Of a stretch of 27,649 bases of DNA, positions 1 through 7,869 are shown in pieces. Within the stretch, counting starts at the first letter, position 1. Each line of letters begins with the position of its first letter. The notes under the pieces were generated by a model, which worked only from the letters and a program-made list of their open reading frames with translations, made no database searches and had not been told where the DNA came from. Source of the DNA: TWA4 sp034086685. Its GTDB lineage: Bacteria; Bacillota; Clostridia; Lachnospirales; Lachnospiraceae. The position numbers and the translations under genes were made by a program. Location of the stretch: NCBI GenBank assembly GCA_034086685.1, contig JAXDZY010000012.1, positions 1 through 27,649 of the forward strand, in the 5' to 3' direction.

Positions 1-3
1 ACC

Positions 4-70
4 GCCTCCTGTGTTATATTCTGAGTTTGGCTTGCGACACCATTCTCATTATAACACAGGAGGCTTTTTA
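4..70 (+). terminator. Long-stem intrinsic terminator at window start
   Basis: A 15-bp perfect inverted repeat (arms 4-18 and 50-64, loop about 31 nt) is followed by a T-run at 65-69. The T-run is on the right, so it reads as a plus-strand Rho-independent terminator for a gene lying left of the window. The loop is unusually long for a terminator. No other function is visible in bases 1-103. Confidence 0.55.
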
Positions 71-104
71 TCATATCTTCAACGTTATCCACTTATTCCA
101 TTCT

Positions 105-121
105 CCCCAGCATAGCTGGGG
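105..121 (-). terminator. Short GC-rich hairpin after the GH4 gene
   Basis: A perfect 7-bp hairpin, CCCCAGC-ATA-GCTGGGG, lies 12 bases beyond the stop of the GH4 glycosidase. There is no T-run on either side, so it is a weak or Rho-assisted terminator or an mRNA 3'-end stabiliser rather than a classical intrinsic terminator. Confidence 0.35.
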
Positions 122-132
122 GATTAGGATTT

Positions 133-1455
133 TCATTTATACATTTTCATGAAATCTCCGTGAGCATCTATAAGTTCATCACACATTTTCACAATGTCAT
201 CAATGCTCAGTTCTCCTGCAGTATGGGGATCCAGCATGGCTGCCTGATAAATACATTCTTTCTTTCTGGTTACAGCGGCTTCAATGGTCAGAAGCTGCAC
301 ATTGATATTGGTCATGTTCATGGCTGCCAGCTGTACCGGAAGTCTGCCGATTCTGCAGGGATTCACACCATTTCCATCAATCATGCAGGGAACTTCCACG
401 CAGGCATCCGCAGGAAGATTTTCAATGGCACCTTTGTTGATTACATTTCCGCCGATTTTGTACGGATTATTGGTTACAACAGCTTCCATGATGTAAGATG
501 CATATTCACGGCTTCTTTCATGAGTGATTTTTCCATCTTTTAAGATGTTGTTTTTCTCTTCTTCCCATTCTGCAATCTGTTTGATACATCTTCTGGGGTA
601 TTCATCCAGAGGAATATTGAACCGGTCAATCAGCTCGGGATATCCTGATTTGATAAAAAACGGATTATATTCCGCATTGTGCTCACTGGATTCCGTGCAG
701 TAATATCCCAGACGTTTGATATACTCAAAACGAACCATGTCATCATGCTTTTCTGCAGCATTTTTTTCAGCTGCTCTTCTGCGGATTTCCGGATACAGAT
801 CATTGCCGTCCTTATCACGGATATCCAGCAGCCATCCCATATGGTTGATTCCGGCTATGGTCTCCACACGGCCCTCCAGTTTGTCTTCCATACCCAGCTT
901 TTCCAGAAGACCTTTGGAGCATACCTGTACGCTGTGACACAGGCCCACTGTTTTAACGCCTGTATATCTCTGCATATAACCTGTCAGAATCCCCATGGGA
1001 TTTGTATAATTCAGGAATAATGCATCGGGGCAGACTTCTTCCATATCGTCTGCAAATTCCTGCATAACGGGAATTGTACGCAGCCCTCTCATGATTCCTC
1101 CGATTCCCAGACTGTCCGCAATGGTCTGACGAAGACCATACTTCCTGGGAATCTCAAAATCAATGATGGTACAGGGGTCGTAACCGCCCACCTGAATCGC
1201 ATTTACTACAAAATCAGCACCTCTCAAAGCTTCTTTTCTGTTTTCAGCACCCAGATAAGTCCTGATCCGCGCCCGTCCTTCATTTACATTTTTGTTGATT
1301 GCGTTCAGAATAATATCTGAATCCTCCAGACGTTTTGCATCAATGTCATATAGCGCAATCTCGCTGTCACGCAGTGCTTCGCAGCACATGCAGTCACCCA
1401 GTACATTTCTTGCAAATACAGTACTTCCGGCGCCCATAAATGTAATCTTTGCCAT
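133..1455 (-). CDS. melA: GH4 family alpha-galactosidase (MelA-like), NAD- and metal-dependent
   Basis: This 440-aa cytoplasmic enzyme has the layout of glycoside hydrolase family 4, which cleaves glycosides by an NAD-dependent redox/elimination mechanism with a divalent metal. Visible features are the N-terminal dinucleotide-binding GAGS (residues 8-11), NYTNPMG (149-155), the metal-binding Cys in GLCHS (171-175) and INHMGW (203-208). The CHS form of the cysteine motif is the one I associate with unphosphorylated alpha-galactosides rather than the CHN form of 6-phospho-glycosidases, so melibiose- or raffinose-type sugars are the likely substrates. Length fits the family. The start is supported by AGGAGG eight bases upstream. 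It diverges from an AraC-type regulator, which probably activates it. GH4 alpha-glucosidase or alpha-galacturonidase remain possible. Confidence 0.82.
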   Translation of the reverse strand: MAKITFMGAGSTVFARNVLGDCMCCEALRDSEIALYDIDAKRLEDSDIILNAINKNVNEGRARIRTYLGAENRKEALRGADFVVNAIQVGGYDPCTIIDFEIPRKYGLRQTIADSLGIGGIMRGLRTIPVMQEFADDMEEVCPDALFLNYTNPMGILTGYMQRYTGVKTVGLCHSVQVCSKGLLEKLGMEDKLEGRVETIAGINHMGWLLDIRDKDGNDLYPEIRRRAAEKNAAEKHDDMVRFEYIKRLGYYCTESSEHNAEYNPFFIKSGYPELIDRFNIPLDEYPRRCIKQIAEWEEEKNNILKDGKITHERSREYASYIMEAVVTNNPYKIGGNVINKGAIENLPADACVEVPCMIDGNGVNPCRIGRLPVQLAAMNMTNINVQLLTIEAAVTRKKECIYQAAMLDPHTAGELSIDDIVKMCDELIDAHGDFMKMYK

Positions 1456-1583
1456 ATTGGAATCCTCCTTGCTGTCTTGTGTTCTGATGTTTTTTATTAT
1501 ATAATCATCAGACAGCGCATTCTATATCATTTGTTTCCAAAACTTATAAAATTGTTGTATCTGACAATCAGGAGGTATTATCC
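1456..1583. promoter_or_regulatory. Divergent promoter region between GH4 gene and AraC regulator
   Basis: The 128-bp gap carries ribosome-binding sites for both flanking genes (AGGAGG near 1466 on the minus strand, AGGAGG at 1571-1576 on the plus strand). On the minus strand a TATAAT-like -10 lies near 1498-1503 without a good -35, as expected for an activator-dependent promoter. The regulator's binding sites are presumably here but I cannot define them. Confidence 0.4.
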
Positions 1584-2405
1584 ATGAATCAGTCTTTTCC
1601 TAATACCTTATCCATTTATTTCTGCGGCAGAGAACAATGCTCTCCAGGACATTCCTTCGGTCCGGCTGTTCGTCCCCACTATCTGATTCACGTGGTGCTT
1701 TCCGGAAAAGGAATTTACAGACAGAAAAACTGTACCTACCATCTGAAAGCCGGTGATGCATTTCTGATCAGTCCCATGGAATCCACCTACTATCAGGCAG
1801 ATCAGAATGATCCCTGGGAATACGCCTGGATCGGCTTTGATGGACAGGATATCCACACACTCCTGGAACATACCTGTTTTCAGAATACCTGCATCTTTTC
1901 CTGTCCTGAATCCGGTGATACAGGATATATAATGAAACGTCTCATGTTATTTATTCTGAATACATTTTCCGATCCTTCCCGTAATCAGCTCACTCTGTCA
2001 GGTCTGTTCCTGCAGCTTCTGGGCATTATGAGCGGCCCCGGTAACTCCCGGGGCGAATCCTTTTCCCGGCAGTATGTGGATCGTGCTCTGGAATACATGA
2101 ATAACAATTACAGCTATAACATCCGTATTCAGGACATAGCAGATGCTATCGGCATTGACCGTACTTATCTTTACCGGATTTTCATGGAACAGGAACATAT
2201 TTCGCCCAAGCAGTATCTGCTGAGGCTTCGAATCCGCACAGCCGTCAATATGCTTTCCGGTACTCAGTACACCATCACGGAAATCAGTTATTCCTGCGGT
2301 TTCAAAGACGCCGCCGCCTTCAGCAGCCAGTTTAAGAAATTTACAGGATTTTCTCCCACGAAATTCCGGGAATATCTGAAAGAAGAAAAAAAGTACGGAA
2401 ACTGA
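1584..2405 (+). CDS. AraC-family transcriptional regulator (MsmR/RafR type)
   Basis: This 273-aa protein has an N-terminal cupin-like AraC sugar-sensing domain (about residues 25-100, including HYLIHVVLSGKG and the LKAGDAFLISP turn). A C-terminal double helix-turn-helix covers about 165-268, with IQDIADAIGIDRTYLYRIF as first HTH and ITEISYSCGFKDAAAFSSQF as second. This architecture is typical of MsmR/RafR-type activators of alpha-galactoside use. It is divergent from the GH4 alpha-galactosidase, so control of that gene is the simplest role. The start follows AGGAGG with eight bases spacing. It is the only gene I call on the plus strand. The inducer is inferred from the neighbour only. Confidence 0.85.
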   Translation: MNQSFPNTLSIYFCGREQCSPGHSFGPAVRPHYLIHVVLSGKGIYRQKNCTYHLKAGDAFLISPMESTYYQADQNDPWEYAWIGFDGQDIHTLLEHTCFQNTCIFSCPESGDTGYIMKRLMLFILNTFSDPSRNQLTLSGLFLQLLGIMSGPGNSRGESFSRQYVDRALEYMNNNYSYNIRIQDIADAIGIDRTYLYRIFMEQEHISPKQYLLRLRIRTAVNMLSGTQYTITEISYSCGFKDAAAFSSQFKKFTGFSPTKFREYLKEEKKYGN

Positions 2406-2417
2406 CTATCTCTTCAC

Positions 2418-2454
2418 AAAAAAACCGCGGCAGCTTTAAAACACCTGCCGCGGT
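2418..2454 (-). terminator. Intrinsic terminator of pgi
   Basis: A 10-bp GC-rich inverted repeat (2424-2433 with 2445-2454) is followed on the minus strand by a run of seven T (2418-2424 read in reverse). It ends the pgi transcript. The convergent AraC gene stops at 2405, but the plus strand side lacks a T-run. Confidence 0.8.
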
Positions 2455-2496
2455 CTGCTTATAATACTGTTCTTTTCTCTCTTAAGTAAAAATAAA

Positions 2497-4080
2497 TCAG
2501 ATATTCAGTAAATCACTGTATACTTTCAGTGCGCCGTCTGTATCATGAGCCAGTACACGTTTAGCCAGTACTTTACCCAGCTGTACACCTTCCTGGTCGA
2601 AGCTGTTGATGTTCCATACAAAGCCCTGGAACATAACTTTGTTCTCAAAATGAGCCAGCAATGCACCAAGAGATTCGGGAGTCAGCCTGTCACCAACGAT
2701 AATGCTGGAGGGACGTCCGCCTGCAAAACTCTTGTTGCTGTTCTCATCTTTCTTACCGCATGCAAATGCAACGATCTGAGCTGCCACGTTGGCACAGAGC
2801 TTCTGCTGGCTGGTGCTTCCCTGAATCACTACATCTGTTCCGATCTGACTTTCTCTGAAACCGATAAACTGCAGAGGAACGATATCGGTTCCCTGGTGCA
2901 GTAACTGATAGAAAGAATGCTGTCCATTGGTACCGGGTTCACCGAAGATGACAGGGCCTGTAGAATAATTAACCGGTTCACCGTAACGGTTAACGCTCTT
3001 ACCGTTGGATTCCATATCCAGCTGCTGCAGATGAGCAGGGAAACGGCTCAGTGCCTGTGAATAAGGGAGAACAGCTGTGCAGGGATATCCCTGTACATTG
3101 CGTTCATAAATACCAATCATGGCATCCAGCATGGCCGGATTCTTCATCATATCTTTGTTTGCTGCCAGCTTGTCTGCTTCTGCTGCACCGTCAAGAATCC
3201 GTGCAAATACCTCGGGTCCGAATGCCAGAGACAGAACTGCGCCGCCGACACCTGAACTGGAGGAGTAACGTCCGCCAATATAATCATCCATGAAGAATGC
3301 TGCCAGATAATCACTGCTCTTTGCCAGAGGTGAAGTCTCACTGGTTACAGCAATCATATGTCTGGAGGGATCCAGACCTGCTTTCTTCAAAGCATCTTTT
3401 ACAAAAGATTCATTGGTCAGTGTTTCAAGAGTTGTTCCGGATTTGGAAACAATAATGAAAATAGAATGAGCAACATCAACGGAGTTCAGTACTGCAGCAG
3501 CATCATCAGGATCTACATTGCTGATGAATTTTGCTTCCATCTTAAGAGTATTGTTGACTTTTGCCCAGTTTTCAAGAGCAATGTATAATGCACGGGGACC
3601 CAGATCACTTCCGCCGATACCGATCTGTACAACAGTTGTAAACTTTTCGCCTGCAGCATTGGTGATTTCTCCTGAATGTACCTTACCTGCAAATTCAGCA
3701 ATCTTCTTCTGTTCATTCAGATAGAAATCACGTTTATCCACACCGTCGGCAATAACGGGGTCACCCAGCTGTCCACGGCACAGCTGATGAAGCACGAGAC
3801 GTTTTTCACCTGTGTTGATTACCTCGCCATTATACAGAGCCTCATATTTTTCTGACAGCTGAGCTTCATCAGCCAGAGCAGCAAGAGCCTCCAGAATCCT
3901 GTCATCTACCTGCTTTGCAGCGTAATTGTAAACAAGTCCGCCGGCCATCGGTACACTGTAACGGGCTGCACGGTCAGCACCGCTTTCTCCTGACATTGCT
4001 TCTACAAGGTTAACGCGGTCCTTTAAATCAGTCAGATCCTTAAATGAAGCCAACGTATCCAGATTGTTCCATGAAACCAT
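2497..4080 (-). CDS. pgi: Glucose-6-phosphate isomerase
   Basis: This 527-aa cytoplasmic enzyme interconverts glucose-6-phosphate and fructose-6-phosphate in glycolysis and gluconeogenesis. Clear family motifs are GIGGSDLGP (154-162), SKSGTTLET (212-220), the GEPGTNGQHSF active-site region and the C-terminal DQEGVQLGK lysine motif. It is the long PGI form rather than the shorter (about 450 aa) form common in Gram-positives. A longer frame runs upstream to 4170, but I place the start at 4080, because AAGGAGGA lies seven bases before that ATG and the extra 30 residues are a low-complexity, Lys/Ser-rich stretch foreign to the family. It is a single-gene transcript with its own promoter and terminator. 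Confidence 0.93.
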   Translation of the reverse strand: MVSWNNLDTLASFKDLTDLKDRVNLVEAMSGESGADRAARYSVPMAGGLVYNYAAKQVDDRILEALAALADEAQLSEKYEALYNGEVINTGEKRLVLHQLCRGQLGDPVIADGVDKRDFYLNEQKKIAEFAGKVHSGEITNAAGEKFTTVVQIGIGGSDLGPRALYIALENWAKVNNTLKMEAKFISNVDPDDAAAVLNSVDVAHSIFIIVSKSGTTLETLTNESFVKDALKKAGLDPSRHMIAVTSETSPLAKSSDYLAAFFMDDYIGGRYSSSSGVGGAVLSLAFGPEVFARILDGAAEADKLAANKDMMKNPAMLDAMIGIYERNVQGYPCTAVLPYSQALSRFPAHLQQLDMESNGKSVNRYGEPVNYSTGPVIFGEPGTNGQHSFYQLLHQGTDIVPLQFIGFRESQIGTDVVIQGSTSQQKLCANVAAQIVAFACGKKDENSNKSFAGGRPSSIIVGDRLTPESLGALLAHFENKVMFQGFVWNINSFDQEGVQLGKVLAKRVLAHDTDGALKVYSDLLNI

Positions 4081-4205
4081 AGAAGATTCCTCCTTATTCA
4101 CTTTCTTTGTGAGCTTTTTAGCTGTTTTCTCAGGGCATGGGGAAGCAGAAGAACAATAATCTTTTTTCACTCTGCAGCCCTTTGATACTACAGCGGCTAA
4201 CAGCT

Positions 4206-4234
4206 ATTATACTAGATTACTACTGTGATTTCAA
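4206..4234 (-). promoter_or_regulatory. Sigma-A promoter of pgi
   Basis: On the minus strand TTGAAA (4229-4234) and a perfect TATAAT (4206-4211) are separated by exactly 17 bases. This gives a 5' leader of about 120 nt before the chosen pgi start, and supports independent transcription of pgi from the upstream transporter operon. Confidence 0.75.
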
Positions 4235-4298
4235 GGGAAGTCGAAGTTTTTGCCACGGCAAAATATGACTGCGGAATATGATTTTCCCCTTTAATCTG

Positions 4299-5171
4299 TC
4301 AGGTTTCAATCATGCCGTATTTTATCTTTATTCTCTCAAGTTTTTCCAACATGGGCCTGCTTCCAAGCCATAAAAATATGACAGTTGCCGATGCGTGAAC
4401 CAGATCCACAGGAAGACCGGACATATAGATGGCAAGAAGATTTTTCCATGTGATAGAATAGGACATCATCACAAGTGAAGCCGGATTCATAATTCCTCCG
4501 TAGATAAATACCGTTGCCAGAAATCCGTAAATACAAAGAGAAATCCTTCTCGCCTTCAGCCATCCTTTCTGAAAAAGAATTCCTGCCAGAAAACCGATAA
4601 TTCCTGCGGCAAACATCTGCCAGGGAGTCCACGGCCCCTGACCGAAAAGCATATTGGAAGACAGCATGGAAAGAGAACCCACAAGAAAACCGGATTCCGC
4701 TCCGAAACTGACTCCTGATATAATCACCACTGCCACTATGGGTTTGAAACCGGGTACCATAAAAAATGCAGCTCTTCCTGCCACAGCAATGGCTATCAGA
4801 ACGGCAATTGTCAGCAGCTCCCTGGATTGTGGTTTTCGCCCTTCAAAAATCAGAAAGAAGGGACACATGGAAAAAACTGCAATCGCCAGTCCGATCGCCA
4901 GATATTTCCGGTCATCAAAACAGGTTATACCAATCCAGATGGTAACCGGTATAAGTACCAGAATCAGAAAAACAGAAAACAGAGTACGTGCCGGCAGCTT
5001 TCCTTTGTTTTTCGGAACAGCCATAACCTGCAGAACATCCCCGAAATTTTCCTGTTCGGATTCCTGAATCTGCTGCTTATCCTGCCAGAAGCTCAGATCA
5101 ACCTCCTGAACTGTACTTTTTCCGTCAAAAAATACATCCAGAAAAGCTTCCAGTTTATCCTGTTTCAGCAT
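4299..5171 (-). CDS. ECF transporter substrate-binding (S) component, predicted corrinoid or precursor uptake
   Basis: This 290-aa protein has a cytoplasmic N-terminal extension of about 62 residues and then about six hydrophobic segments (from residue 63 to 275), as in ECF S components. A glycine-rich block with FGQGPWTPWQM in the central region resembles DUF3816/ECF S-type membrane proteins. S components bind the vitamin in the membrane and topple on contact with EcfT. Its start overlaps the end of the ATPase gene by 7 bases (ATGCTGA), with GGGAG just upstream, so it is translationally coupled. Substrate is inferred from the upstream cobalamin riboswitch and DUF4430 proteins: a corrinoid, or a B12 precursor as proposed for CblT-type components. 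The long N-terminal extension is unusual. Confidence 0.75.
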   Translation of the reverse strand: MLKQDKLEAFLDVFFDGKSTVQEVDLSFWQDKQQIQESEQENFGDVLQVMAVPKNKGKLPARTLFSVFLILVLIPVTIWIGITCFDDRKYLAIGLAIAVFSMCPFFLIFEGRKPQSRELLTIAVLIAIAVAGRAAFFMVPGFKPIVAVVIISGVSFGAESGFLVGSLSMLSSNMLFGQGPWTPWQMFAAGIIGFLAGILFQKGWLKARRISLCIYGFLATVFIYGGIMNPASLVMMSYSITWKNLLAIYMSGLPVDLVHASATVIFLWLGSRPMLEKLERIKIKYGMIET

Positions 5172-6916
5172 CCTCTGCTCCCTCCCCTTTTTTTCAATTT
5201 TTCGACTACATCATCCACTGTTACAGCTTCCGGAAAATACCTGCGGGCCATTCGATTGGCAGCTGTAGTGTAAAAACTGTTGCCGGCAAAAAATTCTTTT
5301 GAATCTTTGGAAGTCACCACATTCCCCTGAAAAAACAGACCTGTCCGGTCAGCATACTGTGCACAGAACTCCACATCATGTGAGATCATCAGTACAGTCA
5401 CTCCCCGTTTTACGAGAGTTCTCAGAATTTCACCCAGCTCTTTTTTAAAATGATTATCAATTCCTTTGGTGGGCTCATCCATCAGAAGTATCCTGGGACG
5501 CAGAAGGAGAATCTTTGCCAGAGCCAGACGCTGCTGCTCACCGCCGCTCAGGTCATAAGGATGACGATCCATCAGATTTTCCAGCTTTGTCAACGCGGCA
5601 ATACCCGCAACAGCATCTTTTTTCGCCATGTCAATGGGATATGCACTGCTCTTTTTTTCTTTCTTTCCGTCTATCATCTCATACAGATCATCCCGAACCG
5701 TCTTTTTAACAAAAAGGCTCTGGGGATTCTGCGGCAGCACACCGAGAAACCCATGATACAGCTCATCATCCGTGTATTTGCCGATTTCTTTTCCTTCCAG
5801 CCATATTTTTCCTCTGTAAGGATAACGGATTCGGGCAATCAGACTCATGGCAGTACTTTTTCCGGTTCCATTTCCACCAACAAGAGCATATATTTCTCCC
5901 TTTTTCACATCCAGAGAGAGTCCCTTCACCACATCCGGCGATTCTTTTTCATACCGGAACCAGACATCTTTCAGACGGATTTCAGGAATTTCCCTGTCGG
6001 GATTCACCAGACAGGAAAAACGATCCCTGACAGATTTCTTTTTTTCTCCTGAATTCTCCTGCTGATCTGACAGGCCTGTATGCCTGCATTCCATTTCAGC
6101 CTGCATCCATTTCCTTCCCTGACTTACCGTAAGAGGACAGTCCAGACTGCTTTCTGTTTCTGCATAGATCTGCATGGGAGTCGGCATGGATAAAAACATG
6201 TCATGGCTCATGTTTTTCAGCTTTTTACCGATATCACCGGGCTTTCCATGTGCGATGATTTCTCCTTCATCCATAACGTAAACCTGATCCGCCCAGGGAA
6301 TCACATCTTCCAGACGATGTTCCGTAAGGATTACGGTTGTACCCACATCCCGATTGATCTTACGTATCGTTTCCAGAAAATCGGATGCCGCTATCGGGTC
6401 CAGCTGGGAAGTCGGTTCATCCAGAATCAGAAGACCGGGATGCATGGCCATGACGGAAGCCAGATTCAGAAGCTGCTTCTGACCCCCGGAAAGTTCGCTG
6501 ACTTTTTTCAAAAACCACTCATGAATTCCGAAATAAGAAGCCATCTCCGCCACACGAAGACGTATGGTGGGAGTATCGTACCCCAGGCTCTCCAGTCCAA
6601 ACGCCAGCTCGTGCCATACTTTATCCGTTACAATCTGATTGTCCGGATTCTGCAGAACATATCCGATTTCCGCACTTTGTGTTCTTTTATCAAGAGAAAC
6701 CAGATTTCGCCCCATATAGCGTATGATTCCTGTTTTTTCTCCATGAGGAACCAGAGAAGTTTTCAGCTGTCTGAGCAGTGTACTTTTTCCGCAGCCGCTT
6801 TTGCCGCAGAGTACCACAAAACTCCCATCCTCTACTTCCATATCAATATTTTTCAAAGCCAGCTTCCCGCTTTCCGGATACCGAAAGCTGAATTTTTCAA
6901 TTTCAATACAATTCAT
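5165..6916 (-). CDS. ecfA: ECF transporter ATPase, two fused ABC domains (EcfA-EcfA')
   Basis: This 583-aa protein holds two complete ABC ATPase domains in one chain and powers the ECF transporter. Domain 1 has Walker A GKSGCGKST (38-46), Q-loop LQNPDNQ (88-94), signature LSGGQ (141-145), Walker B LLILDEP (161-167) and switch His199. Domain 2 has GGNGTGKST (346-354), LPQNPQ (393-398), LSGGEQ (455-460), ILLMDEP (475-481) and a MISHD switch. A charged linker of about 60 residues (about 250-310) joins them. Most ECF systems encode two separate ATPases that serve many S components. A fused dedicated pair in one operon with T and S indicates a group I-type, single-substrate transporter. The start overlaps the EcfT stop (ATGA) and is preceded by GGGGGAAG. 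Confidence 0.88.
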   Translation of the reverse strand: MNCIEIEKFSFRYPESGKLALKNIDMEVEDGSFVVLCGKSGCGKSTLLRQLKTSLVPHGEKTGIIRYMGRNLVSLDKRTQSAEIGYVLQNPDNQIVTDKVWHELAFGLESLGYDTPTIRLRVAEMASYFGIHEWFLKKVSELSGGQKQLLNLASVMAMHPGLLILDEPTSQLDPIAASDFLETIRKINRDVGTTVILTEHRLEDVIPWADQVYVMDEGEIIAHGKPGDIGKKLKNMSHDMFLSMPTPMQIYAETESSLDCPLTVSQGRKWMQAEMECRHTGLSDQQENSGEKKKSVRDRFSCLVNPDREIPEIRLKDVWFRYEKESPDVVKGLSLDVKKGEIYALVGGNGTGKSTAMSLIARIRYPYRGKIWLEGKEIGKYTDDELYHGFLGVLPQNPQSLFVKKTVRDDLYEMIDGKKEKKSSAYPIDMAKKDAVAGIAALTKLENLMDRHPYDLSGGEQQRLALAKILLLRPRILLMDEPTKGIDNHFKKELGEILRTLVKRGVTVLMISHDVEFCAQYADRTGLFFQGNVVTSKDSKEFFAGNSFYTTAANRMARRYFPEAVTVDDVVEKLKKRGGSRGC

Positions 6917-7869
6917 TCACCACTTCCCCCGTTCATTATATACCATGGCAGATTTCTCTCCATACTTGCTTTTGCTTTCAGTGAACGAAAAACAGCATCC
7001 TCCCACAATCCCAGAAGAAACGGAAAAAAACAGATAACCGCCCATGCAAGATAAACTGTGATACTCCTGAGTGTAAATGGAATCCCTCCTATGATAATTT
7101 TAGGATTATACTGTGCAAATGTTTCACCTGTGTAAAATCCGGTAAAACTGATAACCGCCAGTCCCGACAGAATCCCGGTAATCACTTTGTCCCGGCGGTC
7201 AAAATGAAATATGGAATAAGCAGTTCTTCCTTTCAGCCCATATCCCCTGGCAGACATGGAATCGGAAGTATCAATGGCATTTTCCAGAGCCCAGGTGATC
7301 AAAATGGAAAACAATGTAATACCGTACTTTATTTTGCGTATGATATTGCCGTTTTTTATATCTCTGCCCACTGCCTTCTGACCATTCCTTATCACTTTCA
7401 GCTGTTCTCCGAAACGCGGAACAAAGCGGAATACCATAGACAGAACAAGAGAAAGCGACGGAATTACCCGCCCGAACAGATAAACAAATTTATCTGTTGT
7501 CATAACTTCGTTGTAACAGGAAAACCACAAAATCGCTATGAACAGCATGGAAGCCAGTACAATACCGTAAACAATCGCTTCCACTGTAACCGGCCCTGTT
7601 TTCAGATAAAACAGCGTGGTAACTCCATAATGATTAAACGTCGGATTAATGAAAGCAACAATAATCATCGCCGGAAAAGTTGCCAGCATATTGAATTTTT
7701 CAACCTTCTGCCAGCCTTTCAGACGCACCGCATAAGCTGCCGCACCTGAAAAAGACAGGGCAAGCAGCACCGGATGACTGACAAACATGGTGGTCAGCAG
7801 TACCAGCAGAAAATAGAAAAAATTAACTGCTGGATGACATCCGGCAAATGCATCCTTTGATCTACTCAT
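6913..7869 (-). CDS. ecfT: ECF transporter transmembrane component EcfT
   Basis: This 318-aa integral membrane protein couples the ATPases to the S component. Hydrophobic segments occur in the first 145 residues and again near the C terminus, with cytoplasmic coupling helices between them. The characteristic EcfT motif MSARGYGLKGRT lies at about 205-216 in this numbering. A GTG 21 bases upstream (7890) would extend the protein. I prefer the ATG at 7869, which has GGGAG at suitable spacing and overlaps the lipoprotein stop by 8 bases (ATGAGTAG), giving translational coupling. The downstream end overlaps the ATPase start by 4 bases. Confidence 0.85.
   Translation of the reverse strand: MSRSKDAFAGCHPAVNFFYFLLVLLTTMFVSHPVLLALSFSGAAAYAVRLKGWQKVEKFNMLATFPAMIIVAFINPTFNHYGVTTLFYLKTGPVTVEAIVYGIVLASMLFIAILWFSCYNEVMTTDKFVYLFGRVIPSLSLVLSMVFRFVPRFGEQLKVIRNGQKAVGRDIKNGNIIRKIKYGITLFSILITWALENAIDTSDSMSARGYGLKGRTAYSIFHFDRRDKVITGILSGLAVISFTGFYTGETFAQYNPKIIIGGIPFTLRSITVYLAWAVICFFPFLLGLWEDAVFRSLKAKASMERNLPWYIMNGGSGE

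Noticed and set aside
4081..4170. 30-residue N-terminal extension of glucose-6-phosphate isomerase
   Set aside because: A strong AAGGAGGA site precedes the internal ATG at 4080, and the extra residues do not resemble the family.
4250..4265. Terminator after the S-component gene
   Set aside because: The small TTTTGCC/GGCAAAA palindrome has a two-base loop and only a short T-rich flank; too weak to call.
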